From Apostichopus parvimensis (Eukaryota; Echinodermata; Holothuroidea; Aspidochirotida; Stichopodidae): DNA of 42,432 nucleotides. Positions 14,001-26,000 of the stretch are shown piece after piece. Where the stretch lies: assembly GCA_000934455.1 (NCBI GenBank), contig KN886853.1:76561-118992 (forward strand), written 5' to 3'. The notes beneath the pieces were generated by a model. It did no database searches and was not told the DNA's origin. It saw nothing but the letters and a program-made list of their open reading frames with translations. The first letter of the stretch is position 1. Each line of letters begins with the position of its first letter. A program made the position numbers and the translations under genes.

Positions 14001-17000
14001 TTATTGCTCACTATAGCTTTCCATCGGTTATGATAAATTGCTTGTCCATCGGTACTGATAATTGCTTGTTTAAAGTTTTAAGCTTTGATGGTTTTAGTCT
14101 TGTGTCAAGACATGGCCCTTTCACACCTAGGGATGCTGTGAAATAACATTGTTTTTTTGCCCACTATATAGCTGTCTCTTCATTGGGTATGATAAAACAT
14201 CAAATTTTGAAATACAGCAAGCCTGAACATCTGCTTGTTTAGCTTTCCCTGCAGTTTTTTCGAACAATTCTTTTTCTCTGTGTATCGAGTGATGATGTCG
14301 TTTGTATAATTTAACTTCACATCTATAGCTGTTCACATTCCATTGCACAAACGGTTCAATGTTTCTTCAGCCGTATTCAATGCTCACATATAATCATCCG
14401 TCGTATTACATCTCGTCAGATCGCAACCTTCGTAGACGATACCCTCATCCCCGTAGCCTCAAAGTTGGAGCAACCGGCGCTGAGCTTTGGAGAGTTCCAG
14501 GGGGACAAGATAGTCACTGTCAGTACCTCATCCTTGTTCTCGTGTGCTTGGCTGGAGTCCGGACATATCTACTGGTGGTACGTCCTAATCCTCTCTTCCC
14601 TTTGGCCACGTTTACCTTCAGATTTTATTCAGACATAAATTTAAAACCTTCAAGGAAATAGTATTTCAGTGCGATTCGTAGAATTAATCTTTATGTGTAA
14701 AAGTTAGTTGGCCTGATGTTTCGATCCTAGCAGGATCTTCTTCAGAGGCTAAATGACAAGTAACAGTAACAGACGGGACAAAAACACGCACAGAATAATA
14801 CAGACAGGTTAATTAGCATGGTGAACACAAAGAGATAGATGTAAGGGGATTAGTAGACAAGGGATGGAGAGAAGAATGAAAGAAACCAACAGGGGAAGAG
14901 GAGAGGTAGGAGATAAACAGTAGAGGGACAAAGAGAGGATTAAGGGAAGGGGGTAGGGGATAAACTAGAGATGGACAAAGACAGAAAGGTGTGGAGAAAA
15001 AAGGGTGGAAGAGAGCTATGAGAAGAGGAGAGACGGGGGTGCGGGGATGGGTGGGGGACAAGGGGAGAATCTTTAGTCGATGATATGAAAAGGTTGTTTG
15101 AAACTTTTGGTTTCCAGCATCTCTGTCATTTATCAACAGGTTTAGAGCAAGTTTAGAGAAAGAGGGCAGTTAATTTGTATACAAAATGGACAGAAGGAAA
15201 GAGTGGAAAACACTGCCATGGTGATATGGAAAGTTCAGACTTGTAAATTAATGGTTACAGAGATTCAAAGACCACAGGGAATAGGAATAGGTTTCATGGA
15301 AAAAGAGAAAAAGAAACTATGCCTATTACCTATTTCAAGTTATTTTGCAATGTGATCAAACCTTTGTGAAGGACAGACGTGTGAAAACTGCTTCAGAGTG
15401 CACTTCTACATTTTACAAACCTTTCATAATGTTGTTCAAGACAATTGACAAATGACCAAGTTTCTACTTGGAAAATGTTCATTTGTTTTTGTCATAAATA
15501 ATTATTTTTCATGGATTTATTTCATGAATGAAAAGATTTGAAAAGAGGTTGAAAGAATGCACTAAAATATTTTGTGGGCATTTGCTGTAGTTTTGTTTGA
15601 TTACAGTCGACATTGAAGATTTTTTCTCGTTTTGATTCAATCTTTCGATCAGGGGTGTCTTGCCTCTGGCTGTGAGGAAGAAGGTGATGGAGAAAGCAAA
15701 GGAGAAAGTGAGAGCCAAGAAACGAGAGGCCTTCAACTCAGCAAATATAGCCGTAGGGACACAGGTGGGTTCTAGTCTTGTAGTAGTGAATGCTTCACAT
15801 AGTTTGTTTCACAATGCTTCACATAGTTTGTGCTATTTCATGTATGTATATTTCATGTATGTTTCATGAATTTGTGTTATTTCATGTATGGGGTAGGCCA
15901 GGGACGACGGGAACCAGCTTTGGGGAGGGCGGGGGATCAAATGTATTTGAGAGGAGGTTGGAGTGATACTTATTTCTCCATGTCAAAAAAGGTCAACAGG
16001 TTTGATGTTACGTTTTACTGTAGCCTAATTTGCATATTTCTAAAAAGCAAAAGCCTCCGCTGTGATCGTTATCATATAGTGATGAACCCACTACCTAAAT
16101 TTCGCACCTTCTTGGGCGAGACTCGCTTAGTTGTATCCGTAGATAGCTTTGTCTTGGTTACTCCAATGAAAGGAGAAAAGCTGCCGCATCTGGTGATAAA
16201 GTGCGGTTGGAATGGTTTAATAACATTCAATATATTATAAACACCACAAGCCTTGTACGAATGCCTCACGCATTAACATTTACCATTTTTTTACTGCATT
16301 AACATTTACCGTCCAGGTCTGTCTGAGGAGTTGTCCGATGTATCATACAGGGGCCATCGCCATCAACATCAAGGGTGCCCCACCCAAGGTGGGACAACTC
16401 ATGGAGACCGCCTGGAACCTGTCGGACACCTGCAGGTTCAGAGTACGCGGCTCATCCCACGATCCGACCGCGGAGAAGGATCGAGACTGCGAAGGCAGGA
16501 ACGAGAGCAGGTTGGACGGATCGTTGGAAGATAAATCGGAGGTCAAAGGTGACATGGGTCCTCCCCCGTCACCAGCAGCATCTAACAGCGACATCTTTGT
16601 CGTCTCCAGTCCGGCTGCACATAGTAAGCTTTGTTTAGGAAATATGATGGGTCAGTCCAGGGGTGGGACGTAGGGAGGGAGGGGAGTAAGTTCTGTTAAT
16701 TCTTGACCATAGTTGGCTCTTGTTGCTCTTCTGGTGATATCTTGGCATTGTTGCCTCTAAGGCAGGATTTCCCTAACTTTATCCCCCCACGAACCCCCTG
16801 TGGATGTCAGAGTTGTCCATGAACCCCCAACTTTTTGAGACACGATCTGAGTCATTATACTATAATACGCATAACAGTGCTTTGTAAAAGATCAAGTTCA
16901 TAGTGTAATATTGTAAAGAAAATAACAAGAGATGAACAAATATTTATTTGGAAACTTCAAGATCAGATCAGGAATTGTAGCAAACGTCTCACGAACCCCT

Positions 17001-20000
17001 TGGGATGGACTCACACACCCCCTGGGGGTTTATGCACCCCAGTTAAGGAACCCCTGCTCTGAGGCCTCTAGCATGCAGAACCATTATCATCGATTTCACA
17101 TTAAAGGAGCATTCTTAGACATAATAAATTGTGTATCTTGAAGAAGAAGAAGAAGAAAAAACAAATGGACAGAACAGCAATAGACACATTATTAACCCTG
17201 AAAACTTTCATGTTTGTGTTTTACTGAACTATGACACATCAGCACTAAAAATTTGCCTAAATTCATCCTTTTGGAGACAAACATACAAATTTACCACATT
17301 TCCCCAAAAATTTCAATTTCTTTCCTTAATGCAAGGATGTATTAAAGACTCTTGTGGTCCTTTTCTTAATTAAAAGTGTAAAACAGAGAAACACGAATTT
17401 ACCAGTGAACAGTTCCTTTAAAGGATTTTTTTCCCTTTCTTTCTTGTACGATGTTATTTAAACTCGACCGTAAGCGACAAATGTAAATAAACTCCGTTTC
17501 CATCAACAGGACGAGGAGTCAAACGCCGCATCTCGGTCTCGGCGCCGGACAGCGACAGAAACGACATCGAGGTCTGGTCTCTCAGCGACGTGGTATTCAT
17601 AGAGGATGTACGCCACTCTCCGGTCGGGAAAGTCCTGAAGGTCGACGGAGCGTACGTGGCCGTCAGGTTTCCCTCCCTGGATACGTCTTCAGAGGGAGCC
17701 GTGGAACAAGATGCCAGCTCCATCCTACAAGACTGCCGGCTACTCCGTAAAGATGAGCTATTGGTGAGGTTTAATAATAATAATAAATAAGTTCTTAATA
17801 TAGCGTCAAATACTAAAAGGCCTCTAGGCGCTTTACAAAACCTATAAAAAAATATAAAAAAAAAAGACAGAGAAATCATAGGAATAAAAAGTCTAGAAAA
17901 CACATAAACGAAAATTAAACAGTATGTAAAATAAGAACACAAAAATCTAAAAACACAAGAAGACTATAAAACAGACCAAAACCTATAAAAAAAAGAGATT
18001 TGGGGTTTGGGACATAGACAAATTGATCTTCAAGGGGGGGGGGGGGGAAGGGAAAGCTGTTTTTAAAAACTTGGCGGAGGAATTGAAATATCATGGTTAC
18101 CATAAATCGACATCACAGAGAGCTAATATCTGAAGTGTGTCTTGTTTTGGGCCGATTTGGTTGAATTTGGTAATAGTTGCATAGAATATGATTTAACATA
18201 CCATACTTGAAAGGTTCACACAATTGTGTTGCAGTTTTTGGACAAAATGGCTTGATTTGTTTGCATGGATGAATTATTTGACACCCTGAACGAAAAAATT
18301 GTCAGAGGTGCTTGTGTTGTAGCAATGCCTTCCAAACCTAACCAGAGGAAATGGCAAAGTATCACCATACAAGGTACAAACCTTTTGGCCATTTCAATGG
18401 TTTCACTTTTTTTCAGCGCCTCTGTGGAGTACCGACTACCAATTTCTGTAGTGCCACCTAATCACAAATTTTGAATAAATGAGATGGAAAATAAAAAAAA
18501 AAATGTTCATTACAAAAATGTAAAAAAAAAAAAAAAAAAAATTCTGTAGTGCCCCTGGCCCCCCCCTCCCCTTCCCTCAATCGCTATGCAATGTCCGACC
18601 TTGCAGGTATGCCTTCCTTATAGAACCTGGTTCAATGACAGAACCAACTATCATAGAACCTGATATACTGTTGCTAACCTATCATGCTAAAAGCCATGCT
18701 AGGCTGATGCACCTGTCACTATGCCTCTTTTCAGTGCCTCTTTTGAACCCTGTTACATTTTCCAAGACCCAATCATATCTTACAGCCGTGTTCAATTGTC
18801 AAAGAGAGTGGGGACGATGCATACATAATCTTTAAAAATTATCTCTTTTTATGATTTTTCATCGTCTCATTTATCAGGTCGCGAAACAAGGCTCCTCGCC
18901 GAAAGTTCCAGAGTGTTTCCAGAAGAACCCAAAGAAGTTATCCCTTCCAAACAAGTCACAGATACTGGCTGTGTCTATTAGTAACAATGGTAAGCAAGGT
19001 CTTCGTAAATTGTAATACTTTTGGGGGATTTTCCCAGCAATACCTCTGAACTTTATTAAATGTATCAGCAGTAAATCATAATCAGAAAACTGACTGAGAA
19101 AATTGGTCTATTTTCGTGAAATATCCAGTACCAGCAGATGGATATGCTGCCAGTCCCACCTTCCACCATCAGCCGTAGAAAAATGGTTCAGTCTAGGGAT
19201 ATTTACATTAAGCCGGGGAAGAAGTTTGCCACGCTAGCTGGATAGGAGTGTCACCTAACAAACAAATTCAATGTTATTAACGGCATTGAAGACTCGTCCC
19301 AAACCGCGTGCCGCGCTCTGAAAAAGGTTAACTTTCCGTTGCTTGCAAATGACGTTTTCTTCTTGTCGCTACAAAATGCAGACAGTAATGAAACGTGATA
19401 CCTTGTTATCTTTTATCTAGACCTGAGATGTCCACGCTGCTATATACACTGTGTTGTGTGTATTGACCGTTGCTGTATGTACTGACTGTACACTAGTGTC
19501 TAATTACCGACGGTAGCAAGCTGTGTGTGTATTTTCTGGGATCGATGGTGGTGTCTAACACTTCTGTTTCACCTCATTCGAAACTAGGTCAGATTACCGG
19601 CATGAGACGTTTCTTTGTGCGCGAGTCTTCACACCCTTTAATGAGGGAACTGTGTGTTTAGAGCTAATTATATACCTAACTTAAAGTCTAAATTTGCCTC
19701 AGAATGCACCATTCAAAAGTTAAAAGTTTTATTTTTATAACTTTGTAACTGTATCTGGCAACAGCAGAATGGATAATGTCATCAGGGCACCTTGACAGAT
19801 AAATGTCTTTGTTTTTCTTTATAGTTTCTCCATCTATCCACACATGAATAGAATATTTTAACAAGAAAGATACACTTTGAGGACATTCTAAGTACATAGA
19901 ACTTTGACCAAACCTAACATTCCAAAAGAATCCAAACATTCCAAATGTATTAGGTTTCAAAGAAAAACCAACAAGAAGGATATAAATAGCCTAAGTAAAG

Positions 20001-23000
20001 CTTTTGAAGAGCATTTGCCCAGATGACATCACAGACCCCCTACTGTGATCCAACTTCCTGAATTAGTCAAAGTTTAGCCAATCAAAATAGGTTACATTCA
20101 ATCAACCATATATCTCGAGTTAGGGGCAAGATATAGAGATGAGGTGTTCAACTAACAGTGTGGAATAGTTTTTCCCTTCAATATAAGTGTCTCATTGTTT
20201 TGTCACCAGAAAATCTTTCTAAAGCCTTCCCAATGTCACATTTTGCCTACCACAGAAATATCTCTTTGAAAGATTAATTTTAATTATTTATTTATTTATT
20301 TGTTTTATACCAGGTGTTCATGTCATGGTGAAGTCCCATTCAAAGTTGTTGTATCTTCTGTACGAGCTTACTTCAAGTCGGCCGACGGTGGAGAGCGTTT
20401 TCCCAACGAGCATCTCGTCATTTCTTGGCAGAGGCAGGGAGAATATCGAGATTGCCGCATCACCAAAGGTAGGATGAAATTAAATTTTGGGAGAATTTTT
20501 TTTGGCGTAAAATCTCAAGTACTCAATGGCATTGAAAACTTCCGTCTTGAAATATCAAAGCCATCAAAAGGCGGAGGCAGTGTTTGCTTGCGTCCCTTCC
20601 CCTTAACGAGAGTAAGTCTCGGTATTAAAGTCAACTTCTAAAGAAACGTTCAGGTATTTTTTCGTACATGACATTTACAAGACATTAGAACACAAGAAAT
20701 AATTAAAAATCGGAATTATTGTGATATATGATGGAGTAGAGAGAAATTGTCTAACTTAGCTAACCACTTTCAGTTCAAAGACTTAAGAAAGTAAAAAAAA
20801 GGAGAAAGATAAAAGGACATAAAAAGAAAATGGAGAAACGATAGAAATAGGAAAAAATTGGTTGCTATGACAATCGAAACAGCTAAAACACTAAGAAATG
20901 AAGATATAAATAATGACCTGTGATTTTGCTTGATGAAAATGCACAGGAATCCTTGTATTTGTACATAGGTCAAATAGTCTACACAAAAAGATGGCAAAGT
21001 TGTTGAGATTCACAGGATGACACTTTAATTTTCTCTACTGGTTGGTTTCTCCAGGATCCGGTCACTATGCTCCTAGACGGTAACAAGACCCTCTATCCGG
21101 TGGCGAAGAATGCCATAGGGGGTATACGTGACCCTACCTGGCTGGACCTGCCGCCCCTCCAGGCACTCGGGATCGGCGTCCACTTTCTGACTCATCCCGG
21201 TCTCGGCACGAACATGAAAACCAAAGCAGCTGTGATCGCAGTAGCCGTAAAGGTCAGTGAGCCAGTCAAAGTGAAAAAAAAAATGTTTTTTAACATTTTA
21301 ATTTAATTTTTTTTTTGGGGGGTTGGGGGTATCTACTTGTTTAAGGAAGCTATGAAATCGTGTTCTCTTTGAGAAAAATGGGAAACTGTTTTGAAAATCA
21401 CAAGAAAAGAGTTTGTCAGCTTAAAAAAGTGAATTTTACCAGAGACTGTAGGAGATTGGAAATATTCTTGCTTGACTTAAAAAGTTTGTAGCTCCTGTTT
21501 ACCAGTGACTGAAGATTATTATTTTTATTTTTTGTTTCACTGAGACAATCTCTAGGAATTGTAGGGTCCACAACCTAAAGAAAAGTAGTTTTGAAAAGAC
21601 ATGAAGTTCAAACCTGTCAGTACAGATTTTTGGGGTAGGGGATCAAAGTGGACCATCATGAGGTGGGGGCTTGGGAGAGAGGGGCATGAAAATGGTTGGA
21701 AAGGGAGTAGACAATGGAAAAAGAGGTCTGATAGGAAGGATCCAAGTTGCGTAATCCTGGTTCCGTTAGTTGACAGTAGTTTTTTTTCTACCACCATTGT
21801 CATTGCATAGAAAGAAAAATTAATGTATATAATAAAAAGAAAGAGACCATGAAAATGGTACTCTTGTCAACTCAAAGCATAGTCTCCTTCTGGAGCCCTG
21901 GCTTCGTTTGACTCCTCCTCTCTCCTCCCCCTCCCTCTTCCCTTCCTTCCTCCGCTGGCAAAGTCTATTTTGTACCATCAGAATATACCCTGCAAGCATA
22001 CTTGAGACATCTCATATTAAATTGATTTATCTTCTCAAGTGAAGTGTTTTTGATTTTCCTTTTAGAATCAGATGCTGATGCCACATATACTGCGGTGTGA
22101 CTATGAGGCTGTCTCTCACTTCCTCAGCAATTTACAGCTAGAAACAAGTAAGTTTACCGTGGCACAGAGATCAGTATTGCAATCGTTTATTTAGGGGGAA
22201 GGGAAGGGCATATGAATTTTGAAGAACTTTTAAGAAGACTTTTTTGTGTGATTGTGACAGTTTTTCATACTGGCATCCCAAAAGTTACAACATAAATATT
22301 CGAAACGATTGAAACGTCAGGCCAACTTACTTTTACACATTTTTTAACACTCTTTAGTGGCTTTTTAGTGGATAAGCAGATTGCTAACAGTTTTGCTTTA
22401 TTTTTATTTTCATAAATATTCAATGGTATATCATAATGCTGAAAATGGGCAACGAATGAGTGTTGAAAGTGTTTATAGAACTCACATGGTGCATTTTGCG
22501 GTTGTATAATTGTTACGTAGAAATGTATAAGATAAATACCAAAAATAATAAAGTGCTGTTATCATGAAATAAAACATGCTCAAGAGCACTGTTCAAAAGA
22601 ACCAATACATGGAATATAAAATTACCAAACTTAAGAAAACCTAAAAGTAATAACAACAGCGATAAAAGTAAAAAATGATATAAGACAGGGTTATAAACCA
22701 CAATAAAGAACATAAAAATAAAAATATATATCAAAAAATGGGCACAGTAATGTGAATAAAACAACGAATAAGATGAATGCCCATACTCAAGCCTACAAAG
22801 ATTAGTTTTCAAATGCTTCTTAAAAGTGTCAATAGATGTGATATTTCTCAAGTGATGAGGAAGAGAACTCCAGAGTTTAGGACCTGCTGCACTGAACGAA
22901 CAATCTCCATATGTGACTTTGTTAGTACGAGGAATGACTAGAGAAGGATGACTTTGGGACCGTAATGCCCTAGCTGGAGTGTAGCGTTTCACCAAATCAG

Positions 23001-26000
23001 TCATATAACTTTGACCAATCTGTTTAAATTTGTATTTATCAGATTCGTGGGTGAAGGAACAGAGGATGCAGTCGTTCCTCCAGGAGAGCTGCGATGGTAA
23101 TCGTAACATCCTCCACATGGGTATCAGCCTCTGTGCTCCAACCTCTAACTCGGAATCAAGCACCACCGGTTCTGCTGGTAAGTACAAAAAGGCTCTGCCA
23201 TAGTATATGATGTAAGTTAAAATCTGTAATTCCCCTGTGCCTACCACCTCTTACCTTTGAAATCTAGCCTTTATTGCCCCTTCCCCCCCCCCCCCCCGCC
23301 TCTCTGGTACGTTTAAATTCTTAGCCATTATATGGTAAAGAAATATTGAGTGGTCAGATTTGTCGAAGCTGTCGAAAAATCCATCTGGTGTAAAGCTTGG
23401 AAGTATACTGCACTCAAATACACAAATTCCAATCAAGAGATATTGCACCAGGAAAGATGGAATCAGTTGGAGGGTTTGCAAACGAGGAAAACAATACATT
23501 GTGTTAAAATTTGTGTATTTGGAAAATTCAAAATAGTTGTAACCGAATAACTGTCTTTATAAAATAGATTCAGAGGTATACCATCTTGTGTGATTATTAA
23601 ATGACTTGCGTAGAATGTTTAACCAAATGCAAAATACAAAACTTCAAAGTCACAGTATTGTGTTACGATATCCCATCACAGGCGACACAGAACTACGAAG
23701 ACAAGATATATATCATTAGTGTATCGCATCATGTCTCTGAACAGATATATATAACAGAGTGAAAACTATTCGTATCCCTCACACAAATAAATCTTTGGTT
23801 TGGTTTCTTCCTGACATATCAGAATCGTCAAGTTCCACCGGTCTCGGTTCGGATGCACTAGGCTCTCGCTCCCAGATGCTCCGTAACGCCCTCCATACCT
23901 TGAGTAATGCCATCGCAGGAGCAGCAATGGCTTCTGGAAACAGTACCACCTCATCCTCCTCGAGAAGGTAACTAGTCTCATCATCCGACTCCAACTCTAG
24001 CAAAAAAATGCTTGTCTGAGCTTAAGAACATTTAATTTTAGAATGTGACAGATCTTTAAAATACATCTCGAACAGTTTTTTATGGTACAGGATACATTGA
24101 CCATGTGAAAACAATTTACTGCTTTTGAAAGTTTTTGCAATTTCACTTCATGATATTGTTGATTTACTTCGGTCTTGTAAACTTTATCTCGGTCAAACCT
24201 CACAGAGACCTAGTTCAGGATTCTTTTCTTCTGTTGACTATTTTGACAAAGTTCTTTTCTAAAGATTTCAAATATTTTTTCTACTCATCATACCTCATGT
24301 CTTAAGCTTAAAATGTACTAGGCTCATCATCCTACTCCATCTCTAGCAAAGAATGCCCATGTATATGTGAACGCTTTTCTGTGGTTTCGTTCTTCTTGAA
24401 TGTGGACCCGAGTGTAAGAACATTTAAGTTTGGAAAGTGACAAATCTTTAAAATACATCTCGAACATGGTTTTAAGGTACAGGAAAAAATTGACCCTGTG
24501 AAACATTGTGCTGCTTTTGAAAGTTTTTGCAATTTCACTTCATGATATTGTTGAGTTACTTCAGTCTCGTAAACTTGATCCCGGTCAAACCTCCTCACAG
24601 AGACCTAGTTCAGGATTCTGTTCTTCTGTTGACTATTTTGACAAAGTTCTTTCTCTAAATTTTTCAAATAGTTTTCTTCTACTTGTCATACCTCATGTCT
24701 TTAAAGCTTAAAATGTTTAGCCTATAAGTGCATAAAGAAGCAAAGAAAGCTTTGACTGTGAGGTTGTTCTCATCTCTCGACAGCATAAACCTTCGAGATT
24801 TGATGGGTCAAGGGTCGTCCAGCCAGAGTAGCTCTGGCGGTAATCCGAGCACCAGTGGTGGCGGTTCCCAGGCAGATGACACCAACAGATCTCGGTCGCC
24901 CTCGTCCTTGCTGGGTGCGGCTATTCCCACTTTCTCTTGGCCTCCGGAACCCTCCAGTCTCTATTCTGGTGAGGAGAAATTCCTTTTCATGTCCTACCCA
25001 TCTTTCCGATTCAATATTTACGGATAGGATAATGACTAATAATAAGAGTCGGTTTTGACTGTGGTTATGCCTGTACTGTACTTCTGTCTGACTTGTAAAG
25101 TAAGTCTATATTATGTACTGTTATTCTTACTTAGTTACCTGTGCTCACATGTACCCTGGTGGATGTATACCCATACTGGGGGGTATTATAAATATCTAGT
25201 GGGGGGGGGGATATTATTGCAAGATAAGGTACACATACTCAGGGCTGAAAGCCTTTTACTAGTGGTTATAGTAACATCAAGGCCTAGGAGAATTGTACTT
25301 ATATCTTAGAGCCTTGTACTAGTGCTTGTAGTCACACTAAGGCCAAGGGGAATCATACTCATGCCATTGTACTCAAACTACAAGTCTGGCTTAATTTATG
25401 GTAAGGCTGTCCCACGATGAAGACAGTTTGGAGGTGTGGAGGAAGCTCACATAGAGTATGCCTTTGTATTGATGTGATCTACTTGATGTCATTTACTCAA
25501 TGGATATTTGCTTTATTTCGACCCTTGCCTGTCACCACAGATCAAGAGAGTGATGCCCTTGGCCTAGGAACCAGTCCCCTGGTGTCCCTCACCAGCACTG
25601 CGGCATCCTTGGCCACCCCACCTCCCCACCATCCCGCCCCTATCAACTTGACTGTCGACGAGAAGAGAGTGGAAGCACACCGTATCGTCCGGCTGTTGTG
25701 TGAATCGCCGGCCCTGTCCGAGCATATCGTGGAACTCCTGGCTGCAAAGTAAGTGTTTGTTTTGCACATTTCTGGGAAAAAGACCAAAATGTGCAGACTT
25801 TGAGGGAGTCTACCAGGTTTAAATATGTCACCAATTTTGCTTCCGGGAGTGTTAAAGCCTACCTCAGAACTCAGTGAAAGTTACCCTTGAAAACAGCTCC
25901 TTGTGGATGGCTGCCATTTTGTGAATTTTGTTTTAACCAAACCTGCTACCTTGCTTTTTGTCCAAAATTAACAATCTTGAAAATATTAACAATAAAAGGG

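Noticed and set aside
15830-16269. Overlapping open frames in intron 12
   Set aside because: The 136-codon frame shows no recognisable domain or splice logic, and UBR5 phases close without it.
22513-23247. A 244-codon minus-strand open frame as a host gene
   Set aside because: Its first about 68 codons are the antisense of exon 19 and the rest is a LINE C-terminus running into 3' sequence.
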